61,049 bases of DNA from an uncultured Oscillospiraceae bacterium (GCA_959601025.1 CAUGOD010000015.1:1-61049); one strand, 5' to 3'. Numbered from the stretch's first letter, positions 1-8,887 are shown. The notes: generated from the sequence alone by a model not told the origin. Program-made: numbers and translations.

Positions 1-967
1 TGATGCCGGTGTAAATGGACGCTTCCCGCGCCGCCACCGGCATGTCGGAGGTGTTGGCGATCAGCACCGTCCGCTTCATCAGGGACAGGCCGGTACGGGG
101 ATCGTGCAGCTCGGGGAATTCCATGAGCACGTCGGTCATTTCGTTTCCGCGTTCTCCGCAGCCGATATACACGATGATGTCCGCGTCCGCCCACTTGGCA
201 AGCTGGTGCTGTACCACTGTTTTGCCCGAACCGAAGGGGCCGGGGATGGCCGCGATACCGCCCTTTGCGATGGGGAACAGGGTGTCGATGACCCGCTGAC
301 CGGTAATCATCGGCTCGTTTGGAGAGAGCTTCTGCGTATAGGGACGGCGGCGGCGGACCGGCCAGCGCTGGAGCATCGGGAGCTCCACCGTCTCACCGTC
401 CGCTTTTTTCAGGCGGGCGATCGGCTCGATGATGGTGGCCTCGCCGTCGTGAATCCATTCCAGCGTGCCCTCCATCCCGGGCGGAACCATGATTTTCTGG
501 GTGACGGCCGGGGTTTCCTGCACCGTGCCGAGCACGTCCCCGCCGATCAGCCGATCCCCGACCGAGGCGGTGGGGACGAAGGTCCATTTCTTCTCCCGGT
601 TCAGCCGGGGAACATCCACCCCGCGGGTAATCCGATCGCCCTCCTGACGATAGATTACGTCCAGCGGCCGCTGGATGCCGTCGTAGATACCTTCGATCAG
701 GCCGGGAGCCAGCTCCACCGACAGGGGTTCATGGGTGAAATACACCGGTTCGCCCGGGCCGAGGCCGGCGGTTTCCTCATAGACCTGAATCGAAGCGCGA
801 TCGCCCCGCAGTTCGATTACCTCGCCGATCAGCCGTTTATCGCTCACCCGTACCACATCGTACATCGAGACGCCGCCCATGCCGGTCGCGACAATCAGGG
901 GACCGGCGACCTTCAAAATGGTGCCGGTGGCCTCCTGCCGCGTTACATTTTGTTCATCCAAATTCAT
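1..967 (-). CDS. atpA: V-type ATP synthase subunit A, C-terminus cut by window edge
   Basis: Catalytic subunit of the V1 head of a bacterial V/A-type ATPase, which couples ATP turnover to ion movement across the membrane. The visible 322 residues hold the N-terminal beta-barrel, the long bulge region typical of A rather than B subunits, and the P-loop GPFGSGKT near residue 235, followed by the family segment VYIGCGERGNEM. The start is set by AAAGGA five bases upstream. The gene runs off the left end, so the C-terminal helical domain and any following B and D subunits are not visible. It is the last visible gene of the H-I-K-E-C-F-A operon; a 141-base gap separates it from subunit F. Confidence 0.95.
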   Translation of the reverse strand, partial: MNLDEQNVTRQEATGTILKVAGPLIVATGMGGVSMYDVVRVSDKRLIGEVIELRGDRASIQVYEETAGLGPGEPVYFTHEPLSVELAPGLIEGIYDGIQRPLDVIYRQEGDRITRGVDVPRLNREKKWTFVPTASVGDRLIGGDVLGTVQETPAVTQKIMVPPGMEGTLEWIHDGEATIIEPIARLKKADGETVELPMLQRWPVRRRRPYTQKLSPNEPMITGQRVIDTLFPIAKGGIAAIPGPFGSGKTVVQHQLAKWADADIIVYIGCGERGNEMTDVLMEFPELHDPRTGLSLMKRTVLIANTSDMPVAAREASIYTGI

Positions 968-1108
968 GACCGTCCTTTCATACCCGCGGGAAGGCCGGCT
1001 TATTGCCGTTCCCCGAGCTAAGGAGTATTCGCGGCCCCGGGGAAAACGTTTCTCCGAAGCCATGCCTTTTCAGAGCTTCCGCCGGACGCCGGCCACGGCG
1101 CGGGCGGG

Positions 1109-1426
1109 TCAGAACAGGGCGGAGCCCACCGCTTTTTCCACGTTTTCGCGGATTCCCCGCATCCCCATCCCGGTCGAACCGTTCCGGTTGGGGATCGGGA
1201 TGATCGCGGGATACGTTTTGGTTTTGTATTTTTTGAGCGTTTCCGGAATCAGCGCCGCAATCTGCTCGGTAATATAAATGACCGAACAGCCGTCCCGCGC
1301 GAGGCGGTGGACGGCCCTTTCCGCGTCGGCCGCGTTTTCGGCCTCCTCGGTTCGCATACCGAGCGCGTGAAACAGCCGGATGGAGGACGCGTCTCCCACT
1401 ACGGCCAGTTCGTGTGTTTTATCCAT
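1109..1426 (-). CDS. atpF: V-type ATP synthase subunit F
   Basis: Small central-stalk subunit (105 residues, normal for the family) that joins subunit D in the rotor. The N-terminal AVVGDASSIRLFHALG matches the Rossmann-like start of F subunits, where a hydrophobic strand is followed by a loop and the G-x-x-x-R-x-x element. The middle YITEQIA and the Pro-rich IIPIPN segment are also typical. GGAGGG lies five bases before the start. It sits between subunits C and A, only 15 bases after C, in the usual V/A-ATPase order. Confidence 0.93.
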   Translation of the reverse strand: MDKTHELAVVGDASSIRLFHALGMRTEEAENAADAERAVHRLARDGCSVIYITEQIAALIPETLKKYKTKTYPAIIPIPNRNGSTGMGMRGIRENVEKAVGSALF

Positions 1427-1441
1427 AAGGCCCTCCGTTTC

Positions 1442-2350
1442 TTATTCGAACAGCAACTCTTCCAGCGGGGGATTCCGGCCCTCCCGCTTTTGGGTGAAGA
1501 GGATGCGGAGAGAGGAAGCTTCGTTCCGCCGCGCCTGTAAATACCAAATCAACGGCGCGATGCCGAAGGCGTCGTGCCGTTCCCGCCGGAGGATGGCGGT
1601 CAGCGCCCGATTCACCTTCTGCTCGGCTTGCGCCGGGGAATCGTCCTCCTCCAGCGAGACCGGAAGGGCCGGGACAGGCTCGTCTTCCCTGACCGGCGGA
1701 ACGGGAAGCAGCATAGGGGAGAGCGTTTTCGCGTCCCATCCGAGCCGCTTCCCCCGTAATACCGCCAGCCGATTGAGGCAGGCGGCCCGAGTTTCAAAAT
1801 ACTCCCGCAGCAGCGGCGCATGCCGGCGACGGACGGTTTCCAATATTTCCGTGTAAACTGCGCGATCCACCGCCGCAGAGAGGAGCCGGGGCTCCCGGAT
1901 GGCTTCCACGCCCTCCAGTTCCCGCGCCAGCGCGCCGCCAAGAGCCTTAAAGCTGTCTGCCTTTACACAGGCTTCCAGCAAATCAACCGGATACTTTCCG
2001 CCCTGCAAAAGCAGGGGACCGGCTTCCAGCGCGGCGAGCCGCGCCTTCAGCAGGGCTTTCAGGTTGTGCGCGTCCACGCGGAGGAGAAACAGGCCGGTCA
2101 GCTCCGGGTCGGGGCTGATTTCCCGGATCAGGGACTGCGCATCCTCCAGCTCCCGGCGGATCATGCCGTCCAGCGTGTCCGCGCTCCCGCCGTAGCCGAA
2201 TTCCCTCAGCAGGCGGAGAGCCTGTCGCTCGTCCGGCGCTTCGATCAGCCGGTTCCACCGTGCGCGGTCCAACAGGCCGCCTTCCAGCGCGCGGATGCGG
2301 CCCACCGCATAGGGGGAGGAGACGCCGCCGAATGGGGATTCCGTTTTCAT
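1442..2350 (-). CDS. atpC: V-type ATP synthase subunit C
   Basis: Subunit C (302 residues) caps the central stalk and contacts the membrane ring (the d-type subunit of V-ATPases). The frame is open much further upstream, to 2794, but that part overlaps subunit E. The protein starting MKTESPFGGVSSPYAVGRIRA begins like other C subunits, so the start is placed at 2350. It is mostly alpha-helical, with repeated Leu/Arg-rich helices and the family-like segment FLLRVDAHNLKALLKAR near residue 100. It lies between E and F in the operon. The family is divergent, so the call rests on order, length and this central motif. Confidence 0.88.
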   Translation of the reverse strand: MKTESPFGGVSSPYAVGRIRALEGGLLDRARWNRLIEAPDERQALRLLREFGYGGSADTLDGMIRRELEDAQSLIREISPDPELTGLFLLRVDAHNLKALLKARLAALEAGPLLLQGGKYPVDLLEACVKADSFKALGGALARELEGVEAIREPRLLSAAVDRAVYTEILETVRRRHAPLLREYFETRAACLNRLAVLRGKRLGWDAKTLSPMLLPVPPVREDEPVPALPVSLEEDDSPAQAEQKVNRALTAILRRERHDAFGIAPLIWYLQARRNEASSLRILFTQKREGRNPPLEELLFE

Positions 2351-2451
2351 GCCGCGAGCCCGCCTTTCTGTACTATCGTTTGAATATTTTCCGCCCTTCG
2401 GCACAAAGGATGCCGTTTGGCGGTAGGGTTGCCGACAGAGCGCCTGAAACT

Positions 2452-3108
2452 CTACCGCGCCGGTTCGTATTCGGCGTCGCCGAAGAGCAGCGCGGCGGTC
2501 TTCTGTTCGTTCGTTTCGCGCAGCTCGTTCAACAGGGACTCGAAGGAAGCGTCCACATCGCTTTTCCCCCCGAGGATACGCACGCCGCCCCGGAAGGAGA
2601 CGGAGGCGCTGTCCAGCCGCAGGGAGCAGGGGACGCCGTGCTTTTCGGTCAGCGCGTCGGACAACTGCTCCAGCAGGGTCTTTCCCCCGGTCGGGGCGCT
2701 GCGGTACCGGGTCGTGTCGGCGGCGGGAACTCGCAATACGGTTTCCCCGGGCGGGCAGTTTTCCACGATCAGGCGGGAGACGAGCGCGCTCCATTCCCCG
2801 TCGTCCAGAGCGCAGAGCGCATCCAGCGCCCGGTTATAGGCTTCATCAATCAGCCGGCGTTTTTCGGCCAGCGTGTTTTTTCGCGCGGTCAGCCCGGCGG
2901 TAAGGCGGGCGCTCTGCCGGAGGGCTTCCGCCTTTTTCTCCGTCTGCTCCCGCAGGACGGCGGCCTGAGCCTCGGCCTCGTTCAGGATGGTCTCCCGGCG
3001 CGCCGCGGCCTTTTTCTCCCCGTCAGCGAGCAGAGCCGCGTTTTCCGCTGCGGCCTTCTCTTCAATCGCGGCGAGCAGGGCTTCGTTTGATTGGGTTGAG
3101 GTACTCAT
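2452..3108 (-). CDS. atpE: V-type ATP synthase subunit E
   Basis: Peripheral-stalk subunit (218 residues) that pairs with the H/G subunit to hold the V1 head against rotation. The first 100 residues are an Ala/Glu/Lys-rich helix (IEEKAAAENAALLADGEKKA) of the kind that forms the right-handed coiled coil with G/H. The C-terminal part is globular, with GGVRILGGKSDVDASFESLL, a typical E-subunit segment that touches the head. AAAGGAGG precedes the start by 11 bases. Gene order K-E-C agrees with bacterial V-type operons. Confidence 0.93.
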   Translation of the reverse strand: MSTSTQSNEALLAAIEEKAAAENAALLADGEKKAAARRETILNEAEAQAAVLREQTEKKAEALRQSARLTAGLTARKNTLAEKRRLIDEAYNRALDALCALDDGEWSALVSRLIVENCPPGETVLRVPAADTTRYRSAPTGGKTLLEQLSDALTEKHGVPCSLRLDSASVSFRGGVRILGGKSDVDASFESLLNELRETNEQKTAALLFGDAEYEPAR

Positions 3109-3148
3109 CCGGTTTTCGGCCTCCTTTCAATCGGTACGGACGGGAGCT

Positions 3149-3622
3149 TCAGATCTGGATGCCGTACAGAAGGAGGATGGATACCAGCAGCGCTAGGATG
3201 GCGTAGGTCTCAACCAGCGCTGTCATGGTCAGACCCTTTACAGAGGACTCGGGCTGGCGGGCAACCATATGAATGGCGGCGGCCGCCGTCCGGCCCTGGA
3301 AAATACCGGAGATCAGGCCCACGATGGCGATTGGGAGGGAGGCGAACAGAAATTGCCAGCCGGCCGCCGCGCTCAGCTCCGCCGCGCCGCCGCCGATCAG
3401 GCCGACCCGGCCGAGGAGAAGTACGGCGGCCAGGAAGCCGTATATACCCTGCGTGCCGGGGAGCGCCTGGAGAAGAAAGACCTTGCCGAACAGCTCCGGC
3501 TTTTCGGATACGACGCCCGCTGCCGCCCGCCCGGCGGTCTGTACGCCGGCGGCGGAGCCGATTCCGGCGAGGATGGCGCTCAGCGCGGCGCCGAGCACCG
3601 CCAGCGAAATACCAGTAAACAT
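3149..3622 (-). CDS. atpK: V-type ATP synthase subunit K (rotor ring proteolipid)
   Basis: Membrane rotor subunit with four transmembrane helices arranged as two hairpins; about 157 residues as in Enterococcus NtpK. Each helix pair is Gly/Ala-rich. The ion-binding residues known for the Na+ ring are visible: LPGTQG (Thr57, Gln58), a Gln in GIFQGR (Gln109) and the glutamate in ALVETYA (Glu138). That set favours Na+ over H+ coupling, although this is inference from residues only. An ATG at 3634 touches the AAAGGA site directly, so the ATG at 3622 (12-base spacing) is preferred. It lies between I and E. Confidence 0.93.
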   Translation of the reverse strand: MFTGISLAVLGAALSAILAGIGSAAGVQTAGRAAAGVVSEKPELFGKVFLLQALPGTQGIYGFLAAVLLLGRVGLIGGGAAELSAAAGWQFLFASLPIAIVGLISGIFQGRTAAAAIHMVARQPESSVKGLTMTALVETYAILALLVSILLLYGIQI

Positions 3623-3641
3623 AATAACGACCATTCCTTTC

Positions 3642-5603
3642 TTATTTCGGGTTTGCGGCCCGTTGGTCTACAGAATCCGGCGCTTCGCCGGTCAGTTCCA
3701 CATGCCGGGGAGAGAGCGCCAGCGGTTGGAAGGGATCGCCGTCCCCCTCGTAGAATTTATTGAAAAATTCGATATATTGCAGGCGGCTGTCGTGCACATA
3801 GGCGGACAGCAGTCCCATCGCCAGATTGAAGCCGTGGCCGATGATATAGACGACCACCGACAGCAGGAAGCCGATTACGACCAGCGCGCCGGGAAACGCT
3901 TCCCGCACCATCCCGGCCAGAAGGTTCATCACATAGCCGACCACCCCGGTTGCCAGGCTCAGGGCGAAGATTCGGGAATAGGAGAGGATGTCGCTGAGAT
4001 AGCTGGTGATGTTATACAGTCCGGTCAGCCCTCCGGCGACCTTGCCGAAAATATTCTTACTCGAACGCCCGGCCGTCAGCAGGATAGTAACGGCGCCGAC
4101 GGCGGCCATCACCATTCCCACGGTTTTCAGGGCGGGGAGGAACAGCATGCCGAGACCGGTAATCAGCACCATCCAGCTCAGCTGGTCGAAGATCGCGTCC
4201 CAGAACCGGCCGCGCCGGATGTCCATCACCATCTTCAGGATCATGCCGGAGAAGATGTGCAGTACTCCGACCACCAGGGTAAAGATCAGCACCTTGATCG
4301 GCTCCTGCTGTTGGGGAAGAATGGGACGCCAAGTTTCCCCGAAATAGCTGCCGTACAGGATACCGGCCAGAATGGTGGTAATGCTGGAATACAGCATTAC
4401 GTCCACCAGCTTCCCGCCGCCCCCCCGCGGCTTCTTCAGCTTTTTGAACGCAAAGAGCAGGACGGCCATCAGCGCGCCGTATCCCACGTCTCCCATCATC
4501 AGGCCGAAAATGATCCAGTACCACGGCGCAAGCACGGGATTGGGGTCAATCCCGTGCGGATCAGGACGGGAGAACATGTCGGTAATGGTTTCAAACGGCC
4601 GGACAAAGCGGTTGTTTTTGACCACGGTGGGGGGCTTTTCCTCCGGCAGAGGATCGGTGAACTGGAGCGCGTAACAGTCGGTCACCCGCCGGACGGCGGC
4701 CTCCACACGGTCGGTGCGGTCGCTGCGCACCCAGCCGTGGAGATAGACCGTTTCAGCCGTTTCATTCACCGGCGCGGATTCCCGGTCGCCGGCGGCGCGG
4801 GCCTGGTCATTCAGCACTTCAAGCTCCTCCGCCCGGGCGGAAAGATCCTTCAATCGGGCTTCCAGCGCAGCGATAGTTTCTTCGGTTTCGGCCGTTTTCC
4901 GGCCGAGGGCTTCGTAGGCGTCCGCCGGCCGGCCGTTTTCCAGCGGCGGGCGGCTTTCAGAAAAATCGAAAGCCCGCAGAGCGGCGCGTATTTCCTCCTC
5001 CCGGTTCAGGGGACAGGCGGTGATTACGGCCATTCCGTCCCGACTGCCGTCTAGCAGTTCCAGAGCGCCTCCCACTTCCTCCACGGCCGTTTTGGCATCT
5101 TCGGCAGAGACAGCGGGGAGAAGGCCGGTGAACACGGCGGAATAGCGGCCGTTGCGGATGGTTTCCACCGGCTCGGTCAGCGGGAGCCAGGGAAGAAGCT
5201 GCGCCCGATCGGATTCCAGCGCCGCCAATTTTGCCTTGGCGTTGCCCAGCGCTTCCAGCGTTTCCTCCATGGAAACGGCCAGCGTTTTCGCTTCGGGATT
5301 CTCTTTCTGGAAAGCGTCATAATCCACCGTTGGCGGACCGTCGAAGAAACCGGCTTTTTTACGGTATGGCCGGATACGGCGGAGCAGGGCGTCGGTTTCC
5401 CGGAAAAGCGCCTCCGCGTCGGCCGGGTAAGGCGATGCGGAAGGGGAGGAAGAGACGGATGCCGTTCCTTCGGCGTTTTCATCCCTTCCGGCTTCCGGTT
5501 CGGCGATCGGCATCAGCTCCCCGCACTGCTGCAGGGAAACCAGTAGCTTTTCCCGATCCTCCCGCAGGCAGACCAGCAGCGCTTTTTTCATTGGTACAAT
5601 CAA
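3642..5603 (-). CDS. atpI: V-type ATP synthase subunit I
   Basis: Large stator subunit (653 residues; family usually 620-700), the counterpart of eukaryotic subunit a. The N-terminal half is cytosolic and coiled-coil rich and binds the peripheral stalks. From about residue 360 there are seven to eight membrane segments, beginning at WYWIIFGLMMGDVGYGALM, the family hallmark. An Arg-containing helix near SYSRIFALSLATG fits the conserved arginine of the ion channel. The start is a TTG preceded by GGGGGTGA at four bases; an in-frame ATG four codons later is the alternative. It lies 19 bases before subunit K. Confidence 0.95.
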   Translation of the reverse strand: MIVPMKKALLVCLREDREKLLVSLQQCGELMPIAEPEAGRDENAEGTASVSSSPSASPYPADAEALFRETDALLRRIRPYRKKAGFFDGPPTVDYDAFQKENPEAKTLAVSMEETLEALGNAKAKLAALESDRAQLLPWLPLTEPVETIRNGRYSAVFTGLLPAVSAEDAKTAVEEVGGALELLDGSRDGMAVITACPLNREEEIRAALRAFDFSESRPPLENGRPADAYEALGRKTAETEETIAALEARLKDLSARAEELEVLNDQARAAGDRESAPVNETAETVYLHGWVRSDRTDRVEAAVRRVTDCYALQFTDPLPEEKPPTVVKNNRFVRPFETITDMFSRPDPHGIDPNPVLAPWYWIIFGLMMGDVGYGALMAVLLFAFKKLKKPRGGGGKLVDVMLYSSITTILAGILYGSYFGETWRPILPQQQEPIKVLIFTLVVGVLHIFSGMILKMVMDIRRGRFWDAIFDQLSWMVLITGLGMLFLPALKTVGMVMAAVGAVTILLTAGRSSKNIFGKVAGGLTGLYNITSYLSDILSYSRIFALSLATGVVGYVMNLLAGMVREAFPGALVVIGFLLSVVVYIIGHGFNLAMGLLSAYVHDSRLQYIEFFNKFYEGDGDPFQPLALSPRHVELTGEAPDSVDQRAANPK

Positions 5604-5633
5604 GGCGTCACCCCCTGTTTGCAGTTTTCTGTG

Positions 5634-5945
5634 TTATTCCGCCGCTTTCGCCCGGCGAAGAATCTGTTCCACCGCCAGCGGAATACGTTCGCCGGCGCGT
5701 CGCAGCGGCTCTTTGTCCGCCTTGGCTGCGTTTTCGAGAACGGCCCGGCTTTCGGCTTCCGCTTCCTGTGCGGCCTGCTCGAGAAGGGCGGCGTTCTCTG
5801 TCCGCGTCCGATGCAGGAGCGCTTCCGCTTCCTGCCGGGCGGTTTCCTCCGTCTCCTCATACAGCCGCTGCGCTTTCGCCGCGTTTTCAGCCCGTTCGGC
5901 GGCGGCCAGTTCCTCCGCTGCGCGGACTTTTTCGAGTATCGACAT
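5634..5945 (-). CDS. V-type ATPase subunit H/G (peripheral stalk)
   Basis: A 103-residue, almost entirely helical, Ala/Glu/Arg-rich protein, the size and composition of the AhaH/NtpF-type (subunit G) stalk partner of subunit E. The start MSILEKVRAAEE is chosen because AAAGGAG lies 11 bases upstream; a longer frame to 5987 lacks a ribosome site. It is the first gene of the V-ATPase operon, the position this subunit usually has, and a promoter follows at 6029-6057. Assignment is by composition, length and position, since the family has little sequence conservation. Confidence 0.85.
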   Translation of the reverse strand: MSILEKVRAAEELAAAERAENAAKAQRLYEETEETARQEAEALLHRTRTENAALLEQAAQEAEAESRAVLENAAKADKEPLRRAGERIPLAVEQILRRAKAAE

Positions 5946-6028
5946 CGTTTCCGGCGCTCCTTTCACCACATCGTCTGCCGGCGGCATGGGCGGTGTGGAA
6001 AATATTCCCGATCCATGAACACTTTAAC

Positions 6029-6057
6029 ATAATAGCAGATTGTCACACAGAATACAA
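6029..6057 (-). promoter_or_regulatory. Promoter for the V-ATPase operon
   Basis: On the minus strand TTGTAT (6052-6057) and TATTAT (6029-6034) are separated by exactly 17 bases, a good vegetative promoter about 85 bases before the H-subunit start. The region 6060-6520 is AT-richer than its surroundings and contains no convincing gene; a TGCTATACT extended -10 near 6288 may serve the plus-strand kinase gene. Confidence 0.6.
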
Positions 6058-6520
6058 ATCAAAAAAGGACAATTTTTGTGTGATAATTGAAATTTCTTTG
6101 CAATTTGTTTCTTTCGCGGCTTTCCTTTTGTTAATTCTCAGGCTGGGTTTGGTCCGATAGCCTAGTATTCCCTTTCCGAAGGAAATTATCGGTGAAGGGA
6201 AGATGTCGTCGTCCCCAGCATGTCCCCGTGTACCCGGAAAGGAATAGATATACTCCAAGAAGAATGTACAAAACGCAGAATTGTGCTATACTTGCTGTAA
6301 AGTACGGTTGCAATGGCATATTCATACGATACTTTGGGTTTAGGAAAAAGAAAATGGGCAGTTGTTCGCCCGTTGGTCGATAACTATACAGTTTGGAATC
6401 ACTGACCGAAAATTGGACAAACCTGGGTTTTCTGCCCAAGAAAGAACGCCTTCCGTTTTTTAACCGCGGTGTGAAAGTTATGTAAGTATCTAAAATAAGT
6501 AAAGCAAATACGGGAAAGGG

Positions 6521-7465
6521 ATGGGCGCCAAAAAAATGGAAGACAAGGAGATTTTAGCGGTAGTAAACGATCATTATTCCTTGCACATCGACAGACTGGA
6601 ATTTTTGCGCGACAGTGGAAGTGTGGCTTACGCCGCGTATTCCAATGAAGGAAAATACTTTCTGCGGATTACGAAACCGGCCTTTCATGATACGGTGCTT
6701 CCCTCGCTGGACATCCATGTTTTCCTTCTGACGCAAGGATTCCCCGTACCGCCGATTATATGGACCAAGGAACATTCGCCTTATGTCCGGATAGGCGGCA
6801 AGGAAGGGGAACGCTTTTATATCCTGTATGCGTTTATCGAAGGCGGCGAAGTCGATCCGGAGCAGGATGCAGAGAAAATCGGCGCTTTGATCGGGAATTT
6901 TCATCACATCATGAAAGCCTATCCCAACGCGCTTGTAAAGCACGACAAGCCTTTTTATATCGACCGATATATCGAGATTTTGCGGACAAAGCAATATCCG
7001 GAGGCTGCCCGGTTCGCGGAATATGGGGACGCATTGTGGGAAAGGGTTAAGGATCTGCCGCGGGGCTACAGCCATGGCGATATGTACAGGGGGAATTTTC
7101 ACAAAACTCCGGATGGAACGATATATGTGCTGGACTTCGATACCTCATGTTTAGGTTTCCCCTTGTACGACCCGGTTTTGATCTGCAACATGACCAATTA
7201 TTTTGAATGGGAAGAAGACGGCTACCGGAAATCCAAAAAGGTATTCGACCGTTTCCTGCCGGAATATCGGAAATACAATCCCCTGAGCGAGCGGGAAGCC
7301 CAATCCTTTTTTGACATGATAGCGCTTTACCATTTCGCATTACAGGCGACAATTATCGAACTTTTCGGCCTGGATTGCGTGGATAATGCGTTTTTTGACC
7401 GTCAGCTCGACTGGCTGATGCGTTGGCGAGATCAATGCGAGCGGTACGCTTCGGAGGGGCGATAA
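6521..7465 (+). CDS. APH-family phosphotransferase (kinase-like)
   Basis: A 314-residue protein of the aminoglycoside/choline/homoserine kinase-like fold. The catalytic loop is visible as GYSHGDMYRGNFHK (His-Gly-Asp, then Asn five residues on) and the metal-binding aspartate as VLDFDTSC, both in the C-terminal lobe. The N-lobe has a short Gly/Ser-containing strand (RDSGSVAYAAY) and FLRITKP, with a Lys at the ATP-anchoring position. The substrate cannot be told; such enzymes phosphorylate small amines, sugars or antibiotics. The GGGAAAGGG element abuts the ATG at 6521, so translation may instead begin at the ATG at 6536 (MEDKEILAVV). It stands alone and ends in a hairpin shared with cysK. Confidence 0.8.
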   Translation: MGAKKMEDKEILAVVNDHYSLHIDRLEFLRDSGSVAYAAYSNEGKYFLRITKPAFHDTVLPSLDIHVFLLTQGFPVPPIIWTKEHSPYVRIGGKEGERFYILYAFIEGGEVDPEQDAEKIGALIGNFHHIMKAYPNALVKHDKPFYIDRYIEILRTKQYPEAARFAEYGDALWERVKDLPRGYSHGDMYRGNFHKTPDGTIYVLDFDTSCLGFPLYDPVLICNMTNYFEWEEDGYRKSKKVFDRFLPEYRKYNPLSEREAQSFFDMIALYHFALQATIIELFGLDCVDNAFFDRQLDWLMRWRDQCERYASEGR

Positions 7466-7473
7466 CGGCAGGG

Positions 7474-7520
7474 CAGCGAAACCGGCGGAGCGTTGTAAAG
7501 ACGCGCCGCCGGTTTCGCTG
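7474..7520. terminator. Bidirectional hairpin between the kinase gene and cysK
   Basis: A 15-bp perfect inverted repeat (CAGCGAAACCGGCGG and its complement, 7474-7488 and 7506-7520) in the 82-base gap between two convergent genes. Its position and strength suggest termination from both sides. Confidence 0.75.
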
Positions 7521-7547
7521 TATATGCTGTATATATTTTTAGAGGTA

Positions 7548-8477
7548 TTATTCCCCGAACAGGGGCGTGCTGTAATACCGTTCGCCGGTGTCGGGAAGGA
7601 TGGTGACCACCCGCTTGCCTTTTCCAAGCTTCCGGGCCAGCTTGATCGCCGCCGCCACATTGGAGCCGCTGGAGATTCCGCAAAGAATCCCCTCCCGCGA
7701 GGCAAGCAGGCGGGCAGTATCCAGTGCCTCGTCGTCGGTGACCACGCAGACGTCGTCGTAAATCGCGGTGTTAAGGTTATCGGGAATCAGGCCGTCGCCG
7801 ATTCCCATTTGTAAGTGAGTGCCGATGCTGCCGCCTGAAAGGATGGCGGCGTTTTCCGGCTCCACCGCCCAAATCGTGATATCCGGGTTCCGCTTCTTCA
7901 GTGCCTCGCCGACGCCGCTGATGGTGCCGCCTGTGCCGACACCGGAGCAAAAGCCGTGGATAGGGCCCTCCGCCTGTTCCAATATCTCCGCCGCGGTGTG
8001 TTCCCGGTGAACGGCGGGATTGTCGGGATTGGTGAACTGCTGGGGAATAAAGACCCGCGGGTCCTCCGCCGCCATCCGCCGGGCAGTGTCCATGCACTGC
8101 GCGATGCAGGCGCCGATATCGCCGTCGTCGTGGATCAGGATGACCTCCGCGCCGTATTGGGAGACCAGCTTGCGGCGCTCCACGCTGACCGAATCCGGCA
8201 TGATGATTTTTACACGGTATCCCCGGACTGCACCGACCAGAGCGATGCCAATGCCCTGGTTGCCGCTGGTTGGTTCCACCAGGATGGCGTCCGGCCCGAT
8301 TAGCCCTTTTTCGGCTGCCCGGTCGATCATATTGAAGGCGGTCCGGGTCTTGATGGAACCGCCGACATTCAGCGCTTCGTACTTTACCAGGATTTCCGCG
8401 TCATCCGGACCGGTCGTCCGGTTCAGGCGGATAAGGGGCGTCCGCCCGATGGCGTCGAGGACGGTATTGCAGATCAA
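7548..8477 (-). CDS. cysK: Cysteine synthase A (O-acetylserine sulfhydrylase)
   Basis: PLP enzyme that makes cysteine from O-acetylserine and sulfide; 309 residues, standard length. The PLP lysine is in NVGGSIKTR (Lys43), the substrate-binding loop is EPTSGNQGIG, the phosphate-binding glycine loop is SGVGTGGTISG, and a C-terminal serine element GISSGSN faces the pyridine ring. The start is TTG, with AAGGAGGG eight bases upstream. It has its own promoter (8507-8535) and is monocistronic, pointing away from the ABC-F leader region. Confidence 0.96.
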   Translation of the reverse strand: MICNTVLDAIGRTPLIRLNRTTGPDDAEILVKYEALNVGGSIKTRTAFNMIDRAAEKGLIGPDAILVEPTSGNQGIGIALVGAVRGYRVKIIMPDSVSVERRKLVSQYGAEVILIHDDGDIGACIAQCMDTARRMAAEDPRVFIPQQFTNPDNPAVHREHTAAEILEQAEGPIHGFCSGVGTGGTISGVGEALKKRNPDITIWAVEPENAAILSGGSIGTHLQMGIGDGLIPDNLNTAIYDDVCVVTDDEALDTARLLASREGILCGISSGSNVAAAIKLARKLGKGKRVVTILPDTGERYYSTPLFGE

Positions 8478-8506
8478 GGATAAGCCCTCCTTTTTATAAC
8501 GAACCT

Positions 8507-8535
8507 ATTCTATCGGATATCCGGTAAAACTGCAA
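8507..8535 (-). promoter_or_regulatory. Promoter of cysK
   Basis: Minus-strand TTGCAG (8530-8535), a 17-base spacer, then TAGAAT (8507-8512), ending about 30 bases before the TTG start of cysK. No T-box or S-box structure fits in the short leader. Confidence 0.6.
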
Positions 8536-8581
8536 GAGGTATTTCAAGCAGCAGAGAAGGTCAGACAAGGCGGAAAAAGGG

Positions 8582-8610
8582 TTGACACTTTCCATTTTTC
8601 TTTCTATAAT
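8582..8610 (+). promoter_or_regulatory. Consensus vegetative promoter of the ABC-F leader
   Basis: TTGACA (8582-8587), 17 bases, TATAAT (8605-8610): both hexamers match the consensus perfectly, the best promoter in the window. Transcription would start near 8617 and run through the leader ORF and the two terminators before the ABC-F gene. Confidence 0.85.
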
Positions 8611-8637
8611 ACTACCATTAAGAAGCGGAGGCTTTGA

Positions 8638-8745
8638 ATGATGGTTCCCTATGAGAATTTCCCTATGGCCGTTAGAATTGGCTCCTTACAACCGGATAAA
8701 ACGATGAGACGTTGTATGGAGCGAAATCGGAAGGTCATCGGCTGA
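8638..8745 (+). CDS. Putative regulatory leader peptide (35 residues)
   Basis: Short ORF beginning MMVPYENFPM, located about 20 bases after the predicted transcription start, with GCGGAGG about seven bases upstream and a TGA stop. It is followed by the pairing segments GGTAAACGCA and TGCGTTACC and by two terminators before the ABC-F gene. This is the layout of ribosome-mediated attenuation known for inducible antibiotic-resistance ABC-F and erm genes. The peptide resembles nothing I recognise. Whether it is translated is inferred from the layout. Confidence 0.55.
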   Translation: MMVPYENFPMAVRIGSLQPDKTMRRCMERNRKVIG

Positions 8746-8824
8746 CAGGTAAACGCAGCAGGTCCGCATTGACGGGCTTATTTGCGTTACCGTCGTCCGG
8801 GGGACAAGCGCACTGGCTGTTTCC

Positions 8825-8858
8825 GGCCGCCGACAATGTTTTGTCGGCGGCCTTTTCG
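8825..8858 (+). terminator. Leader terminator 1 (candidate attenuator)
   Basis: GGCCGCCGACA (8825-8835) pairs perfectly with TGTCGGCGGCC (8842-8852) across a six-base loop, followed by TTTTCGT. It lies 80 bases after the leader-peptide stop and 150 bases before the ABC-F start, so it would stop most transcripts unless the upstream leader refolds. Confidence 0.8.
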
Positions 8859-8887
8859 TATGCTTTTCTATCGTGAAAACATACCCT

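Noticed and set aside
3273..5054. 593-codon open frame antisense to the V-ATPase I subunit
   Set aside because: Open only because of GC-rich codon use on the opposite strand. The product is His/Gln/Gly-rich without domains, while the minus-strand frame has clear family motifs.
6192..6383. 63-codon frame in the AT-rich gap before the APH-type kinase
   Set aside because: No ribosome site, Arg/Cys-rich random-looking product overlapping a probable promoter.
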